Shown: positions 1 through 5,966, counted from the first letter of the stretch. The stretch is DNA of 8,392 nucleotides from Dehalococcoidales bacterium (GCA_016931015.1 JAFGFP010000067.1:1-8392), one strand, 5' to 3'. Notes: a model not told the origin generated them from the sequence alone. Translations and numbers: made by a program.

Positions 1-107
1 CCCCAAGATAGCCCAACCAAGGACTACCCCCAGGCACGACTTTGCCCCAACTTTGGCCTCAAATGGACTTTTTGGACACTATACAGCTAAATTACACGAT
101 AGTGGTA
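1..107. other. Non-coding left edge, nothing recognised
   Basis: No convincing gene, RNA or repeat is visible upstream of the first promoter. Short open frames cross this stretch on both strands, but they lack ribosome binding sites and their translations have low-complexity or arginine-rich shadow composition. The base composition is more AT-balanced than in the genes that follow, as expected of an intergenic region. Confidence 0.5.
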
Positions 108-136
108 TTGACAAAGCGCACTTATTATGTCATAAT
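108..136 (+). promoter_or_regulatory. Sigma-70-type promoter of the surface-protein gene cluster
   Basis: A perfect -35 hexamer, TTGACA (108-113), is followed by a 17-bp spacer and CATAAT (131-136), which matches the -10 consensus at five of six positions. Transcription would start near position 143. This is the best promoter-like sequence in the window and it points into the first exported-protein gene at 324, leaving a leader of about 180 nt. The near-consensus hexamers and ideal spacing suggest strong constitutive expression unless the leader modulates it. Confidence 0.8.
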
Positions 137-142
137 CTTGCC

Positions 143-323
143 AATAAGGCACAAAAGACCGATCAGAAGGGAAGTAGGCCATGACAGAAATCCGGGACAG
201 GTTACGGCCGAGAGGCTTCAAAACTCCCACCTGAGAAAGGAGGTGATGCCTCAGAAATATAGGCAACAGCACTAAGTTTAACACCAGCGGATCGTATCAA
301 AAACCAAAAAAGGAGAAAACTAA
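143..323 (+). promoter_or_regulatory. Long structured 5' leader with an orphan perfect Shine-Dalgarno
   Basis: The predicted untranslated leader contains AGAAAGGAGGTGAT (234-247), complementary over 14 nt to the usual bacterial 16S rRNA 3' tail. It is not followed by a properly spaced start codon. The only nearby ATG (246) is 2 nt from GGAGG and opens a 9-codon frame ending at 275. Several short pairings compete: CAGGT (198-202) with ACCTG (229-233), CACCT (228-232) with AGGTG (241-245), CTGAG (231-235) with CTCAG (250-254), and TGCCT (247-251) with AGGCA (261-265). A GAGA tetraloop capped by GCC/GGC sits at about 207-216. I compared it by eye with common riboswitch consensus motifs (c-di-GMP, SAM, TPP, cobalamin, glycine) and recognised none. 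A regulatory role is inferred. Confidence 0.4.
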
Positions 324-872
324 GTGATTAAGAAAATCAGTGCTATTATCATGGGTATCGTCTTGGTTAGCGCCGTGGCGATACCGGCCGTCGTCTTCGC
401 CGCCGATAACGAAGCGGAGCAGTCGGCTTCGACACTCCAGGCGACGACCATTGCCATCAAGGACCAGGCCGGCACCACAGCCGTAACCACGATAACCTTC
501 CCGGCTGGTGACCCGGGGGCCACCGTTTCCAACCCGAGCAACAGCGAGAGCCAGGAGCAGGTCTTCGGTGCCGCTGAAGTCGCCAAACCGGTGGTTACCC
601 TGGACAGCCCCGCCAGCTACACCGTGTGGTATCAGGTAGAAAACTTCTCGAACTCGGTGGTCGCCAGCGAGTACTTTGCCCTGCTGGCACATGACGCGGC
701 CTGTGCCGACGCCGACGCCGTTAGCACCGCGATGACTCTGGACGACACCCCCTACACTACCGAAATTTCAATCACCGATGCGGCGGTAATGGACCTCTAT
801 CTCAAGGTAACCCTCGGCAGCGTGGCCGGCGAGACCGGGACGAGCACCCTTACCATTCTCGGCGAATCCTAA
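324..872 (+). CDS. Small secreted protein with a novel beta-type domain shared with the third gene
   Basis: An exported 182-residue protein of unknown function. The GTG start is preceded by AGGAG (311-315) with 8 nt spacing. Residues 1-26 form a classic signal peptide: two lysines, a hydrophobic core, and cleavage expected after Val-Phe-Ala at 26. The mature protein is acidic, rich in Thr, Ser, Ala and Val, and has no C-terminal membrane anchor or recognisable sorting motif, so it is either released or held by a partner. Residues about 52-181 align along their whole length with residues 206-339 of the gene at 1702. Shared blocks include ITFPA, the NP-N-S pattern, VV-SEY, CADADA, DLYLK and LTILGE. 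The only cysteine of the mature protein (C127) lies in CADADA. It has the best promoter of the cluster and is followed by a strong hairpin, which suggests an abundant surface component. I do not recognise the domain family. Confidence 0.9.
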   Translation: MIKKISAIIMGIVLVSAVAIPAVVFAADNEAEQSASTLQATTIAIKDQAGTTAVTTITFPAGDPGATVSNPSNSESQEQVFGAAEVAKPVVTLDSPASYTVWYQVENFSNSVVASEYFALLAHDAACADADAVSTAMTLDDTPYTTEISITDAAVMDLYLKVTLGSVAGETGTSTLTILGES

Positions 873-907
873 ACACTAGACACAGCACAGTCAACCGGAT
901 AATACCG

Positions 908-948
908 ATGTGGAGGGCCGACGGCCTCGAACCTGAGGCCCTCCACAT
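908..948 (+). terminator. Strong intergenic hairpin without T-tract (terminator or processing stem)
   Basis: A perfect 12-bp inverted repeat, ATGTGGAGGGCC (908-919) and GGCCCTCCACAT (937-948), encloses a 17-nt loop. A slipped fold is also possible, in which GGCCTC (923-928) pairs with GAGGCC (935-940) stacked on ATGTGGAG/CTCCACAT. No T-run follows, so it is not a textbook intrinsic terminator. It could partly stop transcription after the first gene or protect the 3' end of its mRNA after processing, which would allow different expression of the genes behind it. Confidence 0.5.
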
Positions 949-950
949 AC

Positions 951-964
951 CCCCGCTATCGGGG
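951..964 (+). repeat. Second small hairpin, 5-bp GC stem
   Basis: CCCCG (951-955) and CGGGG (960-964) pair around the tetraloop CTAT, two bases after the larger 908-948 hairpin. Together they make a tandem stem-loop pair filling the space before the ribosome binding site of the second gene. The role is unknown. The structure also overlaps an upstream GTG at 964, which argues against that codon being the start of the second gene. Confidence 0.45.
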
Positions 965-987
965 TGCACAAAGCAAAGACTAGTTCC

Positions 988-995
988 AGGGAGGG
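988..995 (+). promoter_or_regulatory. Ribosome binding site that sets the start of the second gene
   Basis: AGGGAGGG ends 7 nt before the ATG at 1003. The alternative in-frame GTG at 964 lies inside a hairpin and has no comparable purine-rich sequence in front of it. The ATG at 1003 is therefore preferred, giving a 223-residue product. Confidence 0.75.
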
Positions 996-1002
996 CAGCA
1001 TA

Positions 1003-1674
1003 ATGAATACTAGCAGCGTTATGGAGAAGAGCACCGGCCGGTACCGGAATTTCTCCTTGAGACCATCATTAATCGCGCTGGTGGCGGGGTTAGGGCTCGC
1101 GATAGCCCTCTTAAGCTCACCGGCAGTCGTCATGGCGACATCGGTAAACAGGCTGGCCATCTGTAACCTGGAGGCATATCCCGGGGAGACGGTAGATACG
1201 GAGGTGACACTCCAGAGTACTGACCCGGGGGAGCGGACGGGGTACTGGTCGACGCACTACAAGGAGGTCGACGGGGATGATGCCACGATGGACATTACCT
1301 CGTGGATAAGCTTCGAGCCCGCCAGCGAATACACTCTGGCCGAGGGGGAAACCAAGGCCTTCAAGGTTAAAATCTCGGTGCCTGGTGACGCCCAGGCCGG
1401 TCTCTGGGGAGCAACCTCCGAGAAGGCCGGGGAGTCGGGACACTCCGGCGAGAGACGGACGTACATAATATTCAAGGATACCTCAACCGGAGGCAGCATA
1501 TATTCCGGGCTGCTGATACCGGTCTCCGTGAAGGTAGTGGGTAAGCCCAGCCCCCTGGCGCCGGTAATCAGCTGGGTAAAGGCCAACGTCATGGTCAGCG
1601 TCCTGATACTGGTGGTAATCGTGCTGCTGGCGGTCATGCTCAGGAGGAGAAGGCTCTCCAAAGCCGACTCCTAG
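1003..1674 (+). CDS. Membrane-anchored Ig-like surface protein (DUF916 / WxL-interacting-like architecture)
   Basis: Predicted single-domain surface protein of 223 residues. Residues about 20-45 form a signal sequence ending in Val-Met-Ala, after a basic N-region with R13, R15 and R20. The exported part is a beta-sandwich-like domain. A segment at about 101-136 holds WISFEP, then TLAEGETKAFKVKISVPGDA, then GLWG. This is the pattern of DUF916/COG1470-type domains: a Trp-Ile strand, 'tL-pGet', and 'I-VP-dA-pG'. A hydrophobic helix (about 194-213) followed by four arginines (214-217) is a stop-transfer anchor, leaving a tiny cytoplasmic tail. In Firmicutes, proteins with this plan interact with WxL surface proteins. 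Here it sits between two unanchored exported proteins, so a tethering role is a reasonable inference. No enzyme motif is visible. The 27-nt gap to the next gene indicates co-transcription. Confidence 0.88.
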   Translation: MNTSSVMEKSTGRYRNFSLRPSLIALVAGLGLAIALLSSPAVVMATSVNRLAICNLEAYPGETVDTEVTLQSTDPGERTGYWSTHYKEVDGDDATMDITSWISFEPASEYTLAEGETKAFKVKISVPGDAQAGLWGATSEKAGESGHSGERRTYIIFKDTSTGGSIYSGLLIPVSVKVVGKPSPLAPVISWVKANVMVSVLILVVIVLLAVMLRRRRLSKADS

Positions 1675-1701
1675 CGGAAAGGCTTACGGAGGCGTTAGAG
1701 A

Positions 1702-2727
1702 ATGAACGGTATCGCAGTGACCAGGGGTAAGCCGGGTAGCGTCAAGTGCTGGCTGGTGGCGCTCGGCCTAGTGATTGGGGTGGTGCTGGCCGGCACCGGT
1801 GCCGAAAGGGCCGCCGCCGGCACCAACCCGGTGCTCGAGCCGGGCTTTGAGACCGTTAACCAGTGGACGTTCATCAGTACCATGGATACCTACTCCGGAC
1901 GGCGCACGACCGCCTGGGAAACCGAGGGCAGCCGCAGCTACGAGATAAGGTATCAGGCGACCTCGGGGAATCTCGGGGCCGGGTCGGCGGAGCTCTACCA
2001 GGAGAATATCAACCTTACCGACGCGGATGCGATTGTCTTCGATACCCAGCTCTACGGCTGGAGCCTGCCCGCAGAGACGCTGATTGCCTCGGTGTACATC
2101 GACGATGCCGAGGTGTGGAGCCGGGAAGTACCCCTGTCAACGACCGTCTATTACAACCAGTCCTTCGATGTCAGCGGCTACACCGGGCCGCACCGGCTCA
2201 CCTTCCACCTTGAGAACCAAGAGGTCACCTCTACGACTCCGGGCGGGCGCTTCCGCTTCGATAACGTCAGGATTAGTTACACCTCGGAGTCAATCGGGCT
2301 TGCGGGGCAGAACTACGAGGATACGGTGGCCTGGATAACGTTCCCCGCCGCCGAGCCCGGCACCATAGTCGCCAATCCCTATAATAACCAGTCGGAGACG
2401 CAGCAGTTCGGCCCGGCCGGTGAGGCGCTGCCGGTGGCCACCCTGATAAACTACGGCTCCGCCGCCTACATCATGTACTTCGAAATATCGGCCTTCGAGA
2501 ACGACGTGGTGGAGAGCGAGTACTATCTCATTAACGATAAAGGCGATGGCTGCGCCGATGCCGACGCCATCAACAATCTCGTGGAGTTCGATGACCTGAT
2601 AGTAACCGGGGTAACGGTGCTGCCGGGCCCGGATAATGCCAGGGATCTGTATCTCAAGATACTGCTCAGCGACAGGGCCGGAAAAACAGGATGGTCATAC
2701 CTTACCATCCTGGGAGAAAAAGAATAG
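1702..2727 (+). CDS. Secreted two-domain protein: jelly-roll-like module plus the domain shared with the first gene
   Basis: Exported protein of 341 residues. GGAGG (1688-1692) lies 9 nt before the ATG. The signal peptide runs to about residue 39: basic start, hydrophobic core at 17-31, Ala-rich cleavage region. Residues about 43-193 look like a beta jelly-roll of the carbohydrate-binding-module or concanavalin-like type. They start with an 'EPGFET...W' strand and end with 'GRFRFDNVRISY', a common closing strand of such modules; this fold call is by pattern only. Residues 206-339 are paralogous to the small secreted protein encoded at 324, with collinear blocks WITFPA, NP-NNQSE-QQFG, VVESEYY, CADADA, DLYLK and LTILGE. 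C284, in CADADA, is the only cysteine outside the signal peptide. There is no C-terminal anchor. A surface-binding or structural role is inferred. Confidence 0.9.
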   Translation: MNGIAVTRGKPGSVKCWLVALGLVIGVVLAGTGAERAAAGTNPVLEPGFETVNQWTFISTMDTYSGRRTTAWETEGSRSYEIRYQATSGNLGAGSAELYQENINLTDADAIVFDTQLYGWSLPAETLIASVYIDDAEVWSREVPLSTTVYYNQSFDVSGYTGPHRLTFHLENQEVTSTTPGGRFRFDNVRISYTSESIGLAGQNYEDTVAWITFPAAEPGTIVANPYNNQSETQQFGPAGEALPVATLINYGSAAYIMYFEISAFENDVVESEYYLINDKGDGCADADAINNLVEFDDLIVTGVTVLPGPDNARDLYLKILLSDRAGKTGWSYLTILGEKE

Positions 2728-2741
2728 CACCAGCCGGAGAG

Positions 2742-2755
2742 CCGGGAATTCCCGG
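2742..2755. repeat. 14-bp perfect palindrome between the third and fourth surface genes
   Basis: CCGGGAATTCCCGG is fully self-complementary. It lies 14 bp past the stop of the third gene and could be a protein-binding site in DNA or a tight stem in RNA. It shares bases 2754-2755 with a second inverted repeat, so in RNA the two structures compete at the overlap. Confidence 0.5.
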
Positions 2756-2794
2756 ATGGGGAGCCGGCAGACCAAGAAAGTGACATCCCCATCC
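2754..2794 (+). promoter_or_regulatory. 9-bp inverted repeat in the leader of the fourth gene
   Basis: GGATGGGGA (2754-2762) is the exact reverse complement of TCCCCATCC (2786-2794), with 23 nt between. No T-run follows, so termination is doubtful. Its position, 28 nt before the predicted start of the fourth gene, suits control of translation or mRNA stability within a polycistronic message. Confidence 0.4.
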
Positions 2795-2821
2795 CTGAGA
2801 ATAGAAAAGAAGTGTTGAGAA

Positions 2822-4186
2822 TTGCAGAGGATAATGGCCGCACTGCTGCTCCTGAGTATGGCGCTACCGGTATCTCTCGCCGGCGAGGCCATTCCCGCCC
2901 GGGCCAGCGTCGAGCAGGAGGCGACCACTCTGGATTTAATCATCTCCGACGTCTCTATCCTGAACGTCAGCTACCACAGCGCCGTAGTCCTCTGGAAGAC
3001 AAACATCAAGGCTACCTCTCAGGTGTTCTATGACACCCGGTCGCACTACTATATCGAGAGCTACGGCTATCAAACCCCGAAGGATATCTCGCTGGTCTCC
3101 CAGCACAGCGTCGTCCTGAGCGGGCTCCGCTCCGGAACCAGATATTACCTCAGGGTAAGGTCTACCGTCGGCGGCGCCGGGGCCAACTCAGACGAATACT
3201 CCTTCCGCACCCGCAGCGACCGCGGCGATAGCGGCGGGAGAGAGACAACCTACGACCAGGAATATCTCATCGTCGACCTAAACGGCGAGCTGACCGGCTG
3301 GCCCATCGGGTCAAACGGCCACCTGCTCCAGGAGGTAATGGTAACCTCGGAAGGCGGCGAAGTGGCCATCCGTATCCCCGACGGCACCCTCTGTCTGGAC
3401 GCCGAAAAGAAGTGCCTGCACCGGCTGCTGATAAGCCCGGCCGGTGAGGCTATCGAATACCGCGCCGACTGCCCCCTCCCGGACGACGGCGCCATACCGG
3501 GCAGGGTCTATGACATCGGCCCCGACGGCAGCACCTTCTCCCCGTACGCACAGCTAACGCTCGCCTACGACGAAGCGGACATCCCCGAGGGCATCGCCGA
3601 AGACGACCTGTACCTCGCCTGGTGCCGTAGCGGCGGCTGGACACCCCTAGCCTCGACAGTCGACAGCCGGCAGAATACGGTCTCGGCCGAAATAAGCCAC
3701 CTCACCAGCTTCGCCATCATGATGAAGACGCCGCCGTATTTCTCCCCGGCCGAGTTTACCACCGCCGACCTGAATGTTAGTCCCAGCGAGGTAACCGCCG
3801 GCGGCAAGGTAACCATAACCGTAGCGGTGAGCAATACCGGCGGCACGGAGGGCTGCTACCCGGTGAGCCTGTGGCTGGGTGACACGCTGGAGGAAACGAA
3901 AGAGGTGGTGCTGGCCCCACACACGACCAAGACGGTCGCCTTCGCGGTAAGCCGGACTGAGCCGGGGATATATTCGGTCAGTATCGCCGGGCTCACCGGC
4001 TCCTTCCGGGTCAGGGAGACGATAACGCCCGTGCCGTCCCCGACCTCAGGGTCGGGGTTACCGGCCGACCGGATTATTCTGATAGCCCTGATAGGGATAG
4101 CCATCTTGCTGGCTATCTTCCTGCCGAGCAAGAGAAAGAAGAGAAAGACCACCCCACCCCAGGGAAAGCCGACCAAACAGCGCTGA
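2822..4186 (+). CDS. Membrane-anchored multidomain surface protein: FN3, ZU5-like, CARDB, transmembrane
   Basis: Mosaic adhesion-type protein of 454 residues. The chosen start is TTG, directly after an in-frame stop (2816-2818). It gives a signal peptide with an arginine before the hydrophobic core (cleavage near 28). An ATG at 2834 is possible, but its AGAGG is only 3 nt away and the N-region loses its positive charge. Domains in order: an FN3-type sandwich (about 39-131, with AVVLWKTN and 'GLRSGTRYYLRVRS'); a ZU5-like region (about 148-300, with 'YDIGPDGSTFSPYAQLTLAYDE' character split over 230-251, EDDLYLAW, and the closing ISHLTSFAIM); and a CARDB-type repeat (about 314-397, DLNVSPSEVTAGGKVTITV, V-NTG). 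A Pro/Ser/Thr linker, a membrane helix (about 417-435) and a Lys/Arg-rich cytoplasmic tail follow. Likely role: cell-surface binding or scaffold. No catalytic motif is seen. Confidence 0.87.
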   Translation: MQRIMAALLLLSMALPVSLAGEAIPARASVEQEATTLDLIISDVSILNVSYHSAVVLWKTNIKATSQVFYDTRSHYYIESYGYQTPKDISLVSQHSVVLSGLRSGTRYYLRVRSTVGGAGANSDEYSFRTRSDRGDSGGRETTYDQEYLIVDLNGELTGWPIGSNGHLLQEVMVTSEGGEVAIRIPDGTLCLDAEKKCLHRLLISPAGEAIEYRADCPLPDDGAIPGRVYDIGPDGSTFSPYAQLTLAYDEADIPEGIAEDDLYLAWCRSGGWTPLASTVDSRQNTVSAEISHLTSFAIMMKTPPYFSPAEFTTADLNVSPSEVTAGGKVTITVAVSNTGGTEGCYPVSLWLGDTLEETKEVVLAPHTTKTVAFAVSRTEPGIYSVSIAGLTGSFRVRETITPVPSPTSGSGLPADRIILIALIGIAILLAIFLPSKRKKRKTTPPQGKPTKQR

Positions 4187-4249
4187 ACGGCAAGGCTGCC
4201 AGGATTATGTAAACTAAGCGCCGGACGAATCTCCTCCCCACTTCCCGTT

Positions 4250-4276
4250 TTGATGGCTTTCACGGCCTTTTATGAT
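4250..4276 (+). promoter_or_regulatory. Candidate promoter of the membrane protease gene
   Basis: TTGATG (4250-4255) and TATGAT (4271-4276) resemble -35 and -10 hexamers, matching four and five of six consensus bases. The spacer is only 15 bp. An overlapping TACAAT (4276-4281) is an alternative -10, but its spacing is too wide. The site lies in a local AT-rich island in the 157-bp gap between the fourth surface gene and the protease gene, so separate transcription of the protease is plausible. Confidence 0.4.
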
Positions 4277-4343
4277 ACAATTGCCCTGGTATTCCCGGTA
4301 AATTACGCCGCCGGCGGGCAGCCTCCGGTTTAGGTAGGTAAGA

Positions 4344-5876
4344 ATGCCTGACTGGGTTCAATGGTTAAACGAAAACTGGCAGCTTATCGCCCTGCCCGTA
4401 GTCATCTTTATCGTCATCATTATCGCGGGGCGCTGGCTAAGAAGGCTGGTCTTCGATAAATACAACCGCTGGGCAATCAGAAGGAACCGGATTGGGCTAT
4501 CGCTGTTTATGGCCCGGCTGTACCGGCCCTTTCTCTTCTGGTTTGTCTTCCTGGGGGCCGCCGCGGCCATCAGGGCATCGGTGGTTCCCGCAGAGCCCGC
4601 CGGGATAGCCTACAACGTGCTCCTGAGCCTCTTCGTCGGCTCGTGGATATGGGCGGCAGTCGATTACATCGGCACCATTGAAGTACTCTACCTCCCCCGG
4701 CTGAGGCGGCATCTGGCCCGGGTAAAGGCACCCCAGCCACCCACGGCCCTGGTGGTTAACGGCCTGAGAACGGTCTTTATTATCACCGGCCTGGCAATCC
4801 TGCTCAACATCTGGGACTCGCCCAACGTATTCGGCCTCCTCTGGCTGGCCACCGGATTAACGATTGGCATTCTGGCCTTGAGGGAGGCCGCCGGGGGCCT
4901 CTCGCAGCGCTTTCACCTCAACTATCAGGCGCAGAGAAGGCTGCGCAGCGTCGGCAAGGTGCTCCTTAGCCTGCTGGTGGTGGCCGGTATCGCCGACATG
5001 ATACGGCGAATCTACCTGCTCGCCGCTCAGGGCCTGAACACGACCTCGAACCTGGTGATACTCTTTCTGGAAATCGGCTTCGTTGCCTGGTTCATCCATA
5101 CCCTGCGCAGTACCGACTTGAGACAGGCACGGCCCAGCTTCAAGCTGGTTAGTGCCCTGTTCATAATCACGGCCGTAATCCTCGCCTTCGCCGGTCTGGA
5201 GCCGCTGGCGACTCATAAGGACGACGCCCTGACCTTTCTCCAGACCGAGGGTGCCCGGATTAGCCAGCTCGTCAGGACCCGTTCCTCACAGAGCGACGTC
5301 GCCGAAATCGTGGAGAGCGTCCGGCCCGCCATTGTGAGACTGCAGGCGGGCGACTACGTGGGCACGGGGATGATTATCGACGCCAGCGGCTACATCCTCA
5401 CCTGTAACCACCTGATTGAAGGGGTCACCACGGCTACAGCCAGCCTCTACGACGGCAGAATCTTCCTGGCCAGCGTGGTCGCCCAGGACGAGCAGAAAGA
5501 CCTGGGGTTGGTTAAGATAGACGCCGTAACGGCCTTCCCCAGTGTAACCCTGGGAAGTTCCGAGCAGCTGAAAAGCGGGGATGAGATTCTGGCCATCGGC
5601 TATTCCATGGGGCTGGAGGGGGAGACCACTGTTTCCAAGGGTATCGTCTCCGCATTCCGTAACTTCGACGGAGTCGACCTGATTCAAACCGACGCCGCGG
5701 TCAATCCGGGATGCAGCGGCGGGCCGCTGCTCAACTTCAAGGCCGAGGTGGTCGGCGTGCTCGTCGGTCGGTGGCCCGGCGAAGACATACAGGGCATGGG
5801 CTTTGCCGTCAGCACCAGCAGCATCAAAGACTTCATCAACGACGTTACCCGGATAAACCAGACAGCCGGGCAATAG
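4344..5876 (+). CDS. Multi-pass membrane protein with C-terminal HtrA/trypsin-like serine protease domain
   Basis: Predicted extracytoplasmic serine protease of 510 residues. Residues 1-290 contain about eight membrane segments (near 15-29, 63-78, 90-108, 140-157, 161-178, 203-221, 236-252, 267-285). Loops rich in Arg/Lys after segments 1, 3, 5 and 7 place those loops inside and the protease outside. The protease domain (about 317-503) has a full catalytic triad: H356 in TCNHLIEG, D386 in KDLGLVK and S458 in NPGCSGGP, where Cys replaces the usual Asn before Ser. IQTDAAVNPG and GMGFAVS are typical HtrA motifs. No PDZ domain follows, unlike DegP/DegS. The helix pair at 140-190, with 'LLWLATGLTIGILALREA', resembles the pore helix region of MscS channels, but no MscS beta domain is present. 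ATG 4344 has a weak AGG-rich site in front. Likely role: surface protein quality control or stress response; substrates are unknown. Confidence 0.9.
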   Translation: MPDWVQWLNENWQLIALPVVIFIVIIIAGRWLRRLVFDKYNRWAIRRNRIGLSLFMARLYRPFLFWFVFLGAAAAIRASVVPAEPAGIAYNVLLSLFVGSWIWAAVDYIGTIEVLYLPRLRRHLARVKAPQPPTALVVNGLRTVFIITGLAILLNIWDSPNVFGLLWLATGLTIGILALREAAGGLSQRFHLNYQAQRRLRSVGKVLLSLLVVAGIADMIRRIYLLAAQGLNTTSNLVILFLEIGFVAWFIHTLRSTDLRQARPSFKLVSALFIITAVILAFAGLEPLATHKDDALTFLQTEGARISQLVRTRSSQSDVAEIVESVRPAIVRLQAGDYVGTGMIIDASGYILTCNHLIEGVTTATASLYDGRIFLASVVAQDEQKDLGLVKIDAVTAFPSVTLGSSEQLKSGDEILAIGYSMGLEGETTVSKGIVSAFRNFDGVDLIQTDAAVNPGCSGGPLLNFKAEVVGVLVGRWPGEDIQGMGFAVSTSSIKDFINDVTRINQTAGQ

Positions 5877-5966
5877 GACGGGACGACCGGCCGGATAGAG
5901 GTCATAGCCCTGCACAACGGGGAACAAGCGCCCCGGGGGATACTGAAAAATAGGCAGATTTTTCTT

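Noticed and set aside
42..275. A 77-codon open frame across the promoter and leader
   Set aside because: It has no ribosome binding site, overlaps the strong promoter at 108-136, and its composition looks like translated non-coding sequence. Only its last nine codons are of interest because of the Shine-Dalgarno in front of them.
143..323. A c-di-GMP, SAM, TPP or cobalamin riboswitch in the leader
   Set aside because: None of the conserved core sequences of these classes could be found by eye, although a covariance-model search was not possible here.
898..903. GATAAT as a -10 box for a separate promoter of the second gene
   Set aside because: No -35-like hexamer is found at a suitable distance upstream.
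964..1002. An upstream GTG start for the second surface gene
   Set aside because: The GTG lies at the end of a hairpin stem and has no ribosome binding site, whereas ATG 1003 has AGGGAGGG at 7 nt.
2545..2571. The GDGCADADA stretch as an EF-hand or dockerin calcium loop
   Set aside because: The spacing of acidic residues does not fit the 12-residue EF-hand loop, and the first-gene copy lacks the GDG part, so calcium binding is only a possibility.
5286..5927. Long open frame on the - strand opposite the protease gene
   Set aside because: The + strand frame encodes a complete serine protease domain with its catalytic triad. The opposite frame is a shadow of GC-rich codon use.
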